DNA of 64,000 bases from contig NZ_FNUD01000002.1 in assembly GCF_900106095.1 (NCBI RefSeq), positions 1,695,501-1,759,500 of the forward strand. The letters run 5' to 3'. Positions 33,007 through 42,237 of the stretch are shown in pieces; positions within the stretch are counted from its first letter, which is position 1; each line of letters begins with the position of its first letter. Origin of the DNA: Pseudomonas deceptionensis (lineage in GTDB: Bacteria > Pseudomonadota > Gammaproteobacteria > Pseudomonadales > Pseudomonadaceae). The notes beneath the pieces are model-generated. The model was not told the origin of the DNA. It worked only from the letters and a program-made list of their open reading frames with translations, and made no database searches. Both the position numbers and the translations under genes were made by a program.

Positions 33007-35298
33007 TTAGAAGTGGAAGCTGGTGGTCAACAAGGCGGTACGGCCTGCTGCCTGGCTTGCAAAATGCGAAGCATAGGCTTTGTCGTAGTAGGTCTTGTCG
33101 GTCAGGTTTTGCACGTTCAGTTGCAGGTCGATGTTTTTGGTCAGCTTGTAGCTGGCCATCGCGTCGTAGCGGGTGTAGGCCGGGACGTAAACAGTGTTGG
33201 CGGTGTCGCCGTACACTTCGTCCACGTAGAACGCGCCGCCACCGATAGTCAGCTTCGGCATGACTTCATAAGTTGTCCACAGGCTGAAGGAGTTTTTCGG
33301 CGTGTTCGGCATTTCGTTGCCTTTGTCCGAACCCGCGCTTACTACGCCATTACGGCCCTTCAAACCCGAGTCAACCAGCTCGCTTTTCAGGTAGCTGTAA
33401 CCGGCGAACACCTGCCATTTTTCAGTGATTTTGCCGCTGGCCGATAGTTCCAGACCGTCAACGCGAGATTCCCCGGCGTTTTGGTACGTTCCGGTATCAA
33501 CCAGAACGCGAGTGTTTTTCTTCTCGGTACGGAACACCGCAGCTGTCAGAGACAGACGATCCTGGAACACGTTCCACTTGGTGCCCAGCTCATAGTTAAC
33601 AGTTTCTTCAGGCTTCAGTTCGCTGCTGACGGTACTCCCCGGCGTGACCAGAGTGTTACCTTCTGCGCCTTCACCGACTAGTCCGCCTGGCGGTGTAGCA
33701 GAGGTCGCGTAAGAAGCGTAAACGCTACCGTTCTCTAGCGGTTTCCAAACCAGACCAGCCTGCCAGTTGAAGAATTGGCTGTCGTTGGTGGCTTGTGTTT
33801 TACCTGCTGCTGCATGGGTGTTAGCCGTGGTGTCAAACGCGTCGTAACGCAAACCAGCATTTAACAGCCACTTTGGATCAAGTTCGATCGTGTCGAACAC
33901 GTAGGCTGCTTTGGTCACGCCAACGGTGTTGGTGCCGTTGTAGTTACGAGTTTCAGTACCGGTCCAAACATCGTTTGGATTAGGGTTGGATAGTGAGGTG
34001 CACTGCCCACCGCTGTTGCCGACTTTGTCCAATGTGCAGTTAGGGTTGCTGTTTGGGCTGACGGTATAACTGCTGACGCGTGTTTCTTCACGAGTAAATT
34101 CAACACCCGTGGAGTAGCTGTGTTTGAAGCCCAGCGCCTGGAAGTTACCAAATAGATCAGTCTGGTTAGTGGTGGTTTCAGTCGTCGAGACTCGGGAGTT
34201 GGCTCGGCGCCATACCGTACCGTATTTGTTGACGTTAAATTTACTGTCGTCTGGCTGGGTCAGGATGTAGTCCTGACCGGTGTTGCCATGACGGAAGGTG
34301 TTTTTCACAGTCATCGAATCGTTTAGGTCGTGCTCAAACGAGATGGTGCTGATATCGGCGCGGGTCTTGCGGAAGTCACGGTCTTTAAGGCCGTAGAAGT
34401 TTTTGCTGTTGCCGCCGTCGTCCGGTTTGTCATGGACGTGGCTCGTGGCCGTTGGAGAGCTATAGCCATAGGGAATGCCGGAGTCCGGGAGGTCATTGCT
34501 TTCCAGGTGGTAGTAGCTGAGGTTCAGGCGGGTGTCTGTGCCCAGACCGAAAGTCAGCGATGGCGCTACGCCCCAACGGTCGTAGTTGATCGAGTCACGG
34601 CCGGCTACATTTTGTTCGTGGCTCAACAGGTTAAGGCGGAACGCTGCGTTATCGAGGAACTGACGGTTAATATCAACGGTATAGCGACGGGTCTGGTCAG
34701 AACCGTAAGTGAAACCACCATTGGTGAAGTCAGCCTGTTTAGGCAGCTTGCTAACCAGGTTCAAACTGCCGCCAGCTGATCCACGCCCCCCAAAAGACGA
34801 GTTCGGGCCTTTGCTGACTTCGATGGATTCAACGTCAAAAATCTCGCGGCTCTGGCCGCCGGTATCGCGTACGCCATCAAGGTAAGTATCGCCCTGTGCA
34901 TCAAAACCACGGATAAACGGACGGTCGCCCTGTGGGTTGCCGCCTTCGCCTGCGCCGAAGGTGATGCCCGGAACGGTGCGCAACGCGTCTTGCAGCGAGG
35001 TGGCTGCGGTGTCTTGCAGCACTTGCTGGGGGATTACGGTGACGGAGCGCGGGGTGTCGATCAGTGGTGCGGTGTACTTCTGGGAGCTGGCCTTCTCGAC
35101 CTGATACGACTTTTGATCTTGAGCTTCGCCAGTAACAGTGGTCGCGCCCAGGGAAATACTGCTGCCTTGAGCTTTGCTATCAGTGCTTTCTGCAGCCTGA
35201 GCCATGTGGGCTGCCGAGGTCGCGGTGATAGCGACACCGATGGCCGAAGCCAGCAGGCGAGGTGAGCTGACAGGTATTTTTATTGGTTGGCGCGACAT
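33007..35298 (-). CDS. piuA: TonB-dependent siderophore receptor PiuA (Fiu-like)
   Basis: 763 residues from MSRQPIKIP; the frame to 35361 has no ribosome site. Signal peptide to about residue 35 (AAHMAQA), a TonB-box-like SISLGATTVTG near residue 50, a plug with RSVTVIPQQVL and the DTPRSVTVIP motif, then a 22-strand barrel that ends with Phe (TTSFHF). This receptor family takes up catecholate siderophores and siderophore-conjugated beta-lactams. Fur box candidates lie upstream. Divergent from piuC. Confidence 0.93.
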   Translation of the reverse strand: MSRQPIKIPVSSPRLLASAIGVAITATSAAHMAQAAESTDSKAQGSSISLGATTVTGEAQDQKSYQVEKASSQKYTAPLIDTPRSVTVIPQQVLQDTAATSLQDALRTVPGITFGAGEGGNPQGDRPFIRGFDAQGDTYLDGVRDTGGQSREIFDVESIEVSKGPNSSFGGRGSAGGSLNLVSKLPKQADFTNGGFTYGSDQTRRYTVDINRQFLDNAAFRLNLLSHEQNVAGRDSINYDRWGVAPSLTFGLGTDTRLNLSYYHLESNDLPDSGIPYGYSSPTATSHVHDKPDDGGNSKNFYGLKDRDFRKTRADISTISFEHDLNDSMTVKNTFRHGNTGQDYILTQPDDSKFNVNKYGTVWRRANSRVSTTETTTNQTDLFGNFQALGFKHSYSTGVEFTREETRVSSYTVSPNSNPNCTLDKVGNSGGQCTSLSNPNPNDVWTGTETRNYNGTNTVGVTKAAYVFDTIELDPKWLLNAGLRYDAFDTTANTHAAAGKTQATNDSQFFNWQAGLVWKPLENGSVYASYATSATPPGGLVGEGAEGNTLVTPGSTVSSELKPEETVNYELGTKWNVFQDRLSLTAAVFRTEKKNTRVLVDTGTYQNAGESRVDGLELSASGKITEKWQVFAGYSYLKSELVDSGLKGRNGVVSAGSDKGNEMPNTPKNSFSLWTTYEVMPKLTIGGGAFYVDEVYGDTANTVYVPAYTRYDAMASYKLTKNIDLQLNVQNLTDKTYYDKAYASHFASQAAGRTALLTTSFHF

Positions 35299-35361
35299 GT
35301 GAAGATCCCTTCCCCCAGAATTTGAGTCGCGAAATATAGTGCAAACAATTCTGGCTATCAA

Positions 35362-35380
35362 TTGAGATGCATTACTATTA
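35362..35380 (-). promoter_or_regulatory. Fur-box-like site upstream of piuA
   Basis: On the minus strand the site reads taatagtaatgcatctcaa, similar to a Fur box (GATAATGATAATCATTATC) in its three 6-bp blocks; two or three positions per block differ. Placed about 64-82 bp before piuA. Confidence 0.4.
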
Positions 35381-35467
35381 GCGCTAAATTTACAATCTTT
35401 ACAATTTGCCTTTACGGTTTTTTCACACTCGTTCGTCTATGCGCGCTTAACAGGGTTTTACACATCC

Positions 35468-35486
35468 AATAAGAATCAATATCATT
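35468..35486 (+). promoter_or_regulatory. Fur-box-like site upstream of piuC
   Basis: aataagaatcaatatcatt is a plausible Fur site 30 bp before the piuC start. It fits the iron role of the gene. Confidence 0.45.
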
Positions 35487-35515
35487 GCCATCCCTTTGCT
35501 ATCAGGTGCTGCGTC

Positions 35516-36196
35516 ATGTTGCTGCATATCCCCGGCTTGTTCTCCCGCGAAGAAGTGCAGCGCATCCGTGAGGCGCTGGAGCAAACTGAGTGGGCCGACG
35601 GCAAAATCACCGCTGGCTTTCAGTCGGCCAAGGCCAAGCACAATCTGCAACTGCCCGAAGACCATCCGTTAGCCAAGGAAATCGGCGTTGCGATGATCGA
35701 CCGGTTGTGGAAAAACCCGCAGTTCATGTCCGCGGCCTTGCCGCACAAGGTCTTCCCGCCTTTAGTGAACTGCTACACCGGGGGCGGCAGTTTTGACTTT
35801 CATATCGATAACGCTGTACGCCAGCCCAAAGGCAGCCCCGAGCGAGTGCGCACCGACCTGTCGGCGACCCTGTTTTTCAGCGAGCCTGAAGACTACGACG
35901 GCGGGGAGTTGGTGATTCAGGACACCTACGGCGTGCAGCAGGTCAAATTGCCTGCTGGCGATATGGTGCTTTACCCCGGTACCAGTTTGCACAAGGTCAA
36001 TGCCGTCACCCGTGGTGCACGTTTTGCGTCGTTTTTCTGGACCCAAAGCCTGGTGCGCGAAGACAGCCAGCGTACGTTGCTGTTTGAAATGGACGGCGCG
36101 ATTCAGCAATTGACCCGTGATGTCCCCGACCATCCCTCGCTGATCCAGCTCACGGGCACGTATCACAACCTGTTGCGTCGCTGGGCTGAGGTGTAA
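35516..36196 (+). CDS. piuC: Fe(II)/2-oxoglutarate-dependent dioxygenase PiuC
   Basis: 226 residues. HxD iron ligands in SFDFHIDN (about residue 97), a second His in TSLHKVNAV and the Arg that binds 2-oxoglutarate in GARFASFF. Family called PKHD-type hydroxylase. Iron-regulated in Pseudomonas and paired with piuA in the genome; substrate not known with certainty. Sel1 gene starts 4 bp after the stop. Confidence 0.93.
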   Translation: MLLHIPGLFSREEVQRIREALEQTEWADGKITAGFQSAKAKHNLQLPEDHPLAKEIGVAMIDRLWKNPQFMSAALPHKVFPPLVNCYTGGGSFDFHIDNAVRQPKGSPERVRTDLSATLFFSEPEDYDGGELVIQDTYGVQQVKLPAGDMVLYPGTSLHKVNAVTRGARFASFFWTQSLVREDSQRTLLFEMDGAIQQLTRDVPDHPSLIQLTGTYHNLLRRWAEV

Positions 36197-36199
36197 CCC

Positions 36200-36961
36200 A
36201 TGAGCTTTCAACTACGCCGCGAAGAAGTGCTCGATGGCGATCAACTGAGCGCCATGCTGGCTGAAAACCCGGCGAAAGCCGCCCAGGCCATTTTGATGGC
36301 GGCCAAGCAAGGCATCGTCGACGGTCAGGCACTGCTGGGGCAGATTTTGCTCGACGGGCAGGGGATCAAAGGTGATCCCGTGCTGGCTAAGCGCTGGTTT
36401 CAGATCGCGGCAAATGAAGGCCACCTGATGGCCCGTAACATGCTCGGACGTTGCTGGGAACATGGCTGGGGCGGGCCCGTCGATTTCACGCTGGCCAGTC
36501 TTGAATATCGGCAAGCGGCAGAGGGCGGGCTGGATTGGGCGCTCTACAATTACGCCAATTTGCTGGCGACCGGTCGCGGTGTGGCACAAGACCAGAGCGC
36601 GGCTTTCAAGCTGTATTGGGTGGCGGCACAGGCCGGCCATGCCAAGTCGATGAACCTGGTGGGCCGTTACCTTGAAGAGGGCGTGCATTGCCCGGGTGAT
36701 AAACAGGCAGCGTGCTTTTGGTACGAACGCTCGGCCCAGGGCGGTGATTTTCGTGGCCAGTTCAGCCATGCCTCGGTACTGGCAGAGTCCGGGAATGTTG
36801 ATGAAGCGTTGGTCTGGTTTGAGCGCGCACTGGCGGGAGGCAATCTGAACTTCTTGCGAGTGAGTTACCAGGCCCTGCTGGAGGCCAAAGAGCCTCGTGT
36901 CAGCGCAATGAGCGACCTTTGGCAAGCGCGTATCAATACACTCCAGGGCAGCAACGACTGA
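36200..36961 (+). CDS. Sel1-like/tetratricopeptide repeat protein (PA4516-like)
   Basis: 253 residues with Sel1 repeats such as GQALLGQILLDGQGIKGDPVLAKRWFQIAANEG and NYANLLATGRGVAQDQSAAFKLYWVAAQAG (each about 36 residues, residues ~49-160; quoted here only as landmarks GQALLGQILL and NYANLLATGR). Such repeats mediate protein contacts. In P. aeruginosa the same gene follows piuC. Ends with GSND; the next gene is on the same strand, 195 bp later. Confidence 0.85.
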   Translation: MSFQLRREEVLDGDQLSAMLAENPAKAAQAILMAAKQGIVDGQALLGQILLDGQGIKGDPVLAKRWFQIAANEGHLMARNMLGRCWEHGWGGPVDFTLASLEYRQAAEGGLDWALYNYANLLATGRGVAQDQSAAFKLYWVAAQAGHAKSMNLVGRYLEEGVHCPGDKQAACFWYERSAQGGDFRGQFSHASVLAESGNVDEALVWFERALAGGNLNFLRVSYQALLEAKEPRVSAMSDLWQARINTLQGSND

Positions 36962-37155
36962 TAATGATTACGTCGCTGCGGGTCATGCTCGTACGCGGCG
37001 TTTTAGCATGTTCGCGTGGGAACTGGTTTGTTTCGGTACGTATTCTTTTTTGTTTTTGTCGTTGTCTTACAAGTTGCCGAGTCGTGTTGTAATTGATTAA
37101 TGCTCTTTAAAGACTGATTCTGTTTTGGCAGGATAATTATTTAAAGGGAATTACT

Positions 37156-38385
37156 ATGCAAGGTGATAATCACGCCCTCGTTGAACGTATTGAAGATGCC
37201 AGGCCACTTGAAGAAATGACTTCCCTGGAGGCGGCCATTTATTTGCCGTCCCAGTATATTCAGGTGCTGGCGGGCGAGAAAAATGCTGCGGTTTCAAAGG
37301 ATGAGTTGGGGTTTATTATCCGGCGCAGTGATATACACAGTGTCCGTGCTTATGTGCGTGAATCGCGGGCATTACCGGTCGATTACAATAAAATCGTGGC
37401 CTGGTTCGGGGCTAATACGCAGGCCGTACCGGGGCTCGAGCCTGCGAGTATTCAGTCGTTTCATCAGCGTGTTGTGCAACACGCCGGAACATGGTCGGCG
37501 CTGGAGCGTGATACAAAAGAGCTCAGTCGGCAACTCAACAGATTCTCGGACAGTTTCATTACGACAGCTAACGGTATTATTGAGCTGATCAATAAAATTG
37601 AATTCGAACGTTTTCTCACCGGTACGCTTGATGAATTGACCGAGGCGGAAGAAGCCGTACTGAAGACAAAGGTTCTGAACTCAACGGAGCTTAAAGCGGT
37701 ACGTATTGTCCGGGAGTACGTGCTGTTGATTAAAAAAGATACCGATTCCTATATCAATAAAGCCACTGCCGTGGGTGCGTTGGCAGCCGAGTTTGAGCGA
37801 GTGCTGTCGGACGAATTGATTCACGAAATAAACAGCAAGCTTGATGCGTATGCGAAGGCAGTGCACTCCAAGGAGCGCGAAGCGTTAGTTGCACGAATTC
37901 AAGAGCTGGACAGTGAAATCGAGCAGTTGATCAAGGACTATAAGTCTCAAGTGTTGTATGGCCATTCAGGGGTTTTTCTAGGGCCCATCGGATTAGCCAT
38001 CACGGGTGGGATATTTGGAGCGAAAGCTGAAGCCACACGCGCCCGAAAAAACAAACTGATTGCCGAGCGCGAGATCGCGTGCCAGGGCACTCAGGAGCAA
38101 GAGAGGCTGGCCATGGTGCTGGATGCCACTCAGCAGCGTTTTACAGATTTGCGCAGCCGTATGCTCGGCGCCGAGCAGGGGGCCAAACAGTTGGCGCAAG
38201 TATGGGGCTACATTGGCAAATACCTCGATGAAGCCGCCTATCAGTTGGAGGGTGTGGATGACCTTGCCCGGCTACACAGGTTCAAACTTGATTTTTCACA
38301 ACTGTTGAATCCCTGGACGCGTGTTAAAGACTATAGCGTACAGATATCCAACGCTTTCAATGAAATTATCGATGAGCGTCTTTGA
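37156..38385 (+). CDS. xaxA: XaxA-like alpha-pore-forming toxin subunit A
   Basis: 409 residues, the length of XaxA proteins. It is mostly long helices: residues ~95-240 form a coiled-coil stalk, residues ~266-290 a hydrophobic/Gly-rich segment (GVFLGPIGLAITGGIFGA) as in the tongue of alpha-pore-forming toxins, then another long helix. AAAGGGA lies upstream of the ATG. Ends 16 bp before the next gene, which looks like the B subunit. Family knowledge: XaxA and XaxB form heterodimers that assemble pores in membranes. No signal peptide, so release needs lysis or another route. A+T content and codon use differ from neighbouring core genes. Confidence 0.7.
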   Translation: MQGDNHALVERIEDARPLEEMTSLEAAIYLPSQYIQVLAGEKNAAVSKDELGFIIRRSDIHSVRAYVRESRALPVDYNKIVAWFGANTQAVPGLEPASIQSFHQRVVQHAGTWSALERDTKELSRQLNRFSDSFITTANGIIELINKIEFERFLTGTLDELTEAEEAVLKTKVLNSTELKAVRIVREYVLLIKKDTDSYINKATAVGALAAEFERVLSDELIHEINSKLDAYAKAVHSKEREALVARIQELDSEIEQLIKDYKSQVLYGHSGVFLGPIGLAITGGIFGAKAEATRARKNKLIAEREIACQGTQEQERLAMVLDATQQRFTDLRSRMLGAEQGAKQLAQVWGYIGKYLDEAAYQLEGVDDLARLHRFKLDFSQLLNPWTRVKDYSVQISNAFNEIIDERL

Positions 38386-38400
38386 ATAAGGACTGGATTC

Positions 38401-39414
38401 ATGAATAGGGAAGTTGGACTAATGGATTATGAAAACCCTGATATGCCGGGTGTTTTTGCCGGCCTGAAAAAATTCAATACGGTGGCGGTTAATCGTGAAT
38501 ACGATTTTATTCCATCGTTACAAGAACGTTTGAATTTGGCAGCCAGAAGTTTGAGTCATGGGGCGCGCACTATTGTCGACCAGATACGTCATCTTGATGT
38601 GGTCGTTGAAAATTCGGGGTTCGATGCGCTGCTGGAACAATGGGTTGCCATTCAGGCACACACTGAATTAACTGCAGAAACACAAACTTCTGCGAACAAT
38701 GCACTCAATGACACCTGTGCCCAGCGGATAAGCCGCATCGTGAGTGCTGTCGGGGCAGCAAAAGAGCTCATCGTACTGCGGGCGGGTGAGGGTGAAGGGT
38801 TAAATCTGGATCACTACTCTGATCCGTTGCTCGCTTATGACGTGGCAAGGCTCGAAGAGATGGAACTGCAGGCTGTCACGCTGCAGGTAGAAGAAGACAA
38901 GTTGCGTGCGGATAAACAGGTCATAGACGCCGCAGTCACTGTCCTTCAAGCCCGAACATGGCTTGATCATATAAGGGATTTACTGCCGACCGCTGAACAA
39001 ACTCAGGCGCTTGTAACTTCGGCGTTGGTTGGAAAGGCGGAGGCGGATGTGGTGGTGGCTGCCATTGATCGCGTTACGCTGTATCTGGGCTTTTTTGACG
39101 GTGGTTATAGGTTGTTTAATTTGACCCAGGCGCGCAACAAAATAACCGACAAGTTATCTGACTTGAGAGTCCTGAAAAACAAAAACATGACAGACGCTAG
39201 AGTATTGAAAGAGCGTGCAGAAAAAATAAGGCGGCATGCTGAGCTGGTTGAGGCTCGGGCGTACTGGGTTCACAACATGAGGCTGGTTGCCAAGGGGCTT
39301 GCTGTGTTTATCGCCCGGGTTCATTCGACAACTGAAGTGAATGAGAACTCGATGCAGCAGGCATCGGTAGAGCTGGCAGGGTTTCAGCGCTTCTTGCGTA
39401 GCATCAGTCGCTAG
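38401..39414 (+). CDS. xaxB: XaxB-like alpha-pore-forming toxin subunit B
   Basis: 337 residues, close to the size of XaxB. Helical throughout: residues ~25-120, a central stretch around residues 180-250 with amphipathic helices (DVVVAAIDRVTLYLGFFDGG), and a C-terminal coil (KNKNMTDARVLKERAEKIRR). The first ATG has AAGGAC upstream. Order A-B and the short spacing copy the Xenorhabdus and Photorhabdus loci. Both together match the binary toxin family; alternatives are unknown coiled-coil proteins. Confidence 0.65.
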   Translation: MNREVGLMDYENPDMPGVFAGLKKFNTVAVNREYDFIPSLQERLNLAARSLSHGARTIVDQIRHLDVVVENSGFDALLEQWVAIQAHTELTAETQTSANNALNDTCAQRISRIVSAVGAAKELIVLRAGEGEGLNLDHYSDPLLAYDVARLEEMELQAVTLQVEEDKLRADKQVIDAAVTVLQARTWLDHIRDLLPTAEQTQALVTSALVGKAEADVVVAAIDRVTLYLGFFDGGYRLFNLTQARNKITDKLSDLRVLKNKNMTDARVLKERAEKIRRHAELVEARAYWVHNMRLVAKGLAVFIARVHSTTEVNENSMQQASVELAGFQRFLRSISR

Positions 39415-39426
39415 GCGGTAATGACA

Positions 39427-39452
39427 GCCCCCCGGACGCTTGTCCGGGGGGC
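39427..39452. terminator. Bidirectional terminator between xaxB and speC
   Basis: gccccccggac / tgtccggggggc arms of about 11 bp with a short loop, between two convergent genes. Confidence 0.75.
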
Positions 39453-39458
39453 ATGTAT

Positions 39459-40622
39459 TTACAGGTAGAAAGACTTGAGCGGCGGGAAGCCATTGAACTC
39501 AACGGCGCTGTAGCTGGTGGTGTAGGCGCCGGTCGATAGCCAGTACAGACGATCACCGATAGCCAGGTTCAGTGGCAGACCGTACTTGTAGTTTTCGTAC
39601 ATGATGTCGGCGCTGTCGCACGTTGGGCCGGCAATGACGACTTCTTCCATTTCGCCTTTCTTTTCAGTCCAGATCGGAAACTTGATGGCTTCGTCCATGG
39701 TTTCGATCAGGCCAGAGAATTTGCCCACGTCGGTGTAAACCCAACGCTCCACGGCGGTGCGGGATTTACGCGCTACCAGTACCACTTCACTGACCAGAAT
39801 ACCGGCGTTGGCAATCAGCGAACGGCCCGGCTCCAGAATGATTTCTGGCAGGTCGTCACCGAAGTCTTCCTTCAGGAAGCGAATGATTTCTTCAGCGTAG
39901 GTTTCCAGGCTGTTGGTGCGGGTGATGTAGTTGGCCGGGAAGCCGCCGCCCATGTTGATCAGCTTGAGGACGATGCCGTCTTCTTCTTTCAGGCGCTCGA
40001 AGATCACTTTGACCTTGGCAATGGCCGCATCCCACACGCTGATATCGCGTTGCTGGGAGCCCACGTGGAACGAAATGCCGTAAGGCACCAGGCCCAGGTC
40101 ACGGGCCAGGATCAGCAGATCCATTGCCATGTCGGTCTGGCAGCCAAATTTGCGCGACAAAGGCCAGTCAGCCGTCGTCGAGCCTTCGGTCAGGATCCGC
40201 ACGTAGATTTTCGAGCCCGGAGCGGCCTTGGCGATGTTGCGCAGGTCGGCTTCGGAGTCGGTGGAGAACAGGCGCACGCCCTTCTCGTAGAAGTAGCGAA
40301 TGTCTTTGGATTTTTTGATGGTGTTGCCGTAGCTGATGCGATCCGGGCCAACGCCACGGTCCATCACTTTGTCCAGCTCGTAGATCGACGCAATGTCGAA
40401 GCTCGAACCTTTATCGCGCAGCAGGTCGATGATTTCGACAGCCGGGTTGGCTTTAACGGCGTAGTACACCTTGGCAAAGTCGAAGCCTGCACGCAGGTCA
40501 TCGTAAGCCTTGCTGATCATGGCCGTGTCGATCACCACGAACGGGGTTTCCTGGGTGTCTGCGAAGGCCTTCATTTTGTTGAAGGTATCGCGCGCGTAAT
40601 AGTCTTCGACCTTGATCGACAT
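39459..40622 (-). CDS. speC: Ornithine decarboxylase (group IV, PLP)
   Basis: 387 residues. PLP lysine in YYAVKAN (Lys57), FHVGSQ and the C-terminal GPTCDSADIMYENY with the Cys at the active site. It decarboxylates ornithine to putrescine. AGGAG precedes the ATG by about nine bases, and this same AGGAG follows a 10-codon leader frame (see 40635). Convergent with the toxin gene. Confidence 0.95.
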   Translation of the reverse strand: MSIKVEDYYARDTFNKMKAFADTQETPFVVIDTAMISKAYDDLRAGFDFAKVYYAVKANPAVEIIDLLRDKGSSFDIASIYELDKVMDRGVGPDRISYGNTIKKSKDIRYFYEKGVRLFSTDSEADLRNIAKAAPGSKIYVRILTEGSTTADWPLSRKFGCQTDMAMDLLILARDLGLVPYGISFHVGSQQRDISVWDAAIAKVKVIFERLKEEDGIVLKLINMGGGFPANYITRTNSLETYAEEIIRFLKEDFGDDLPEIILEPGRSLIANAGILVSEVVLVARKSRTAVERWVYTDVGKFSGLIETMDEAIKFPIWTEKKGEMEEVVIAGPTCDSADIMYENYKYGLPLNLAIGDRLYWLSTGAYTTSYSAVEFNGFPPLKSFYL

Positions 40623-40634
40623 GCTGTGGGACTC

Positions 40635-40667
40635 CTAGTGGCAAACGTCATAAATAAATGGGCGCAA
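40635..40667 (-). CDS. Possible 10-codon leader peptide of speC
   Basis: A TTG-initiated frame MRPFIYDVCH (TTG read as Met) has GGAGG eight bases upstream and ends with TAG overlapping the GAG of the speC ribosome site. An alternative ATG frame (40672) starts directly after the SD and reads into speC out of frame. Leader peptides of ornithine decarboxylase genes are known elsewhere (speFL), so this may be an arrest or coupling peptide. Inferred only from position. Confidence 0.35.
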   Translation of the reverse strand: MRPFIYDVCH

Positions 40668-41079
40668 CTGAACATCCTCCGTATCCCCACTTTGGTTCGC
40701 CTACTTCCCAAGGCATGTCCGCCGAAAGCAAATAAGGTAAATGGACCTTGCTGTCTCGTCGTCAGTACTTGAGCCGGATGGATCGTTTCCAGCATGGATG
40801 TTCGGCGCGAACTTTAGGGCGTGATGACACATTGTTCAACAAAAAAATGTCGCCTTTCTGCACGATTTCGTCGTGGGTAAATGTCAGCTATTTAAGTAAC
40901 CGACCTTTATGACGTTATGGAGTTCGCTCAGGAGAGAGTTGAGCGATGAGAAGGGATTAATTCCGGGGCAAGCCTGAGCTTGAGGGCGCTGACCTTGAGC
41001 GTGGTCGCTGCTACAGATTGTGTGCCTGCAACCCGCCCGCAATGGGAGCTGGCAAGCCAGCCCCCACAATAAAACGTGC
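40668..41079. other. speC leader and spacer to opuCA
   Basis: No gene other than the leader frame. A degenerate REP-like hairpin (tgggagctgg/ccagcccccac) is at 41042-41069. Confidence 0.5.
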
Positions 41080-42237
41080 TTACGCCACTGCTATATCTGC
41101 GGGTGACACGATGCTGGTCTTGGCCCCGCGCGAGCGACCCGAACTCAGATAAGCCGCAATCGACTCTTGGGTCACTTCACCCTGGAACACACGTTCTGCG
41201 TCCATTACCGGTAACCACGAACGGTTGAACTCGTACATGCGTGACAGCAGGATGCGCAAGTGTTCCTCGGACGCGGCAGTGGCGGTGAACTCGCGCAGAT
41301 ACTGGCCACAGGTGCCGGTCTGACGATGCAAATCGCGACGGCGCACGTAGCCCAGGGCCTTGTTGTCGGCGCAGGTCACGACGACATAACGACGGTCGAG
41401 TTCGTCCATCAGTTCCAGTGCTTCAGCCACCGGAGTTTCCGGGCTGACCGACGGTGCGTTGTCGGCTGCGTCTTCTGCCTTGACCAGCAACAGGCGTTTG
41501 AGCGTGCTGTCCTGGCCCACGAAGTTGCTGACAAAATCATCGGCCGGGTGGGCGAGCAGGGTGTCCGGGTGATCCATCTGCAACAACTTGCCGCCACGGA
41601 AGATCGCAATCTTGTCGCCCAGCTTGATGGCTTCGTCGATGTCGTGGCTGACCATGATTACGGTCTTGTTCAGCGCACGCTGCATCTCGAAGAACTCGTT
41701 CTGGATCATCTCGCGGTTGATCGGATCGACCGCGCCAAAAGGTTCGTCCATTAATAGCAGCGGAGCGTCAGCAGCCAGGGCACGAATCACTCCGATCCGC
41801 TGTTGCTGACCACCCGAAAGCTCACGCGGGTAGCGCGTGAGGTACTGCTTGGGTTCGAGCTTGATCATGCTCATCAGTTCGCGCGCACGGTCGTGGCACT
41901 TTTGCTTGTCCCAGCCCAGCAGGCGAGGAACGATGGTGATGTTTTCCTCGATGGTCATGTTGGGGAACAGACCGATTTGCTGGATGACATAACCGATGTT
42001 GCGACGCAGGGTCACCGGGTCGAGGTCGGTGGTGTCCTCGCCGTTGATCAGGATCTTGCCGGAGGTTGGCTTGATCAGGCGGTTGATCATTTTCAGCGTG
42101 GTGCTTTTGCCGCAACCCGAAGGCCCGAGGAATACGCAGATTTCGCCTTCGTTGACGGTCAGGCTTACCGAGTCCACGGCTTTTACGTCTTTGCCGTTGC
42201 TTTGGAAAGTTTTGCTGAGGTTTTGAAGTTCGATCAT
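41080..42237 (-). CDS. opuCA: Compatible-solute ABC transporter ATPase
   Basis: 385 residues from MIELQNLSKTF. Walker A GPSGCGKST, signature LSGGQQQR, Walker B LLLMDEPFGA, and two CBS domains from about residue 255 (VSPETPVAEAL, YVVVTC). Such CBS domains sense ionic strength. The ATG overlaps the stop of the permease (ATGA at 42234-42237). Glycine betaine, choline or carnitine uptake under osmotic stress. Confidence 0.93.
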   Translation of the reverse strand: MIELQNLSKTFQSNGKDVKAVDSVSLTVNEGEICVFLGPSGCGKSTTLKMINRLIKPTSGKILINGEDTTDLDPVTLRRNIGYVIQQIGLFPNMTIEENITIVPRLLGWDKQKCHDRARELMSMIKLEPKQYLTRYPRELSGGQQQRIGVIRALAADAPLLLMDEPFGAVDPINREMIQNEFFEMQRALNKTVIMVSHDIDEAIKLGDKIAIFRGGKLLQMDHPDTLLAHPADDFVSNFVGQDSTLKRLLLVKAEDAADNAPSVSPETPVAEALELMDELDRRYVVVTCADNKALGYVRRRDLHRQTGTCGQYLREFTATAASEEHLRILLSRMYEFNRSWLPVMDAERVFQGEVTQESIAAYLSSGRSRGAKTSIVSPADIAVA

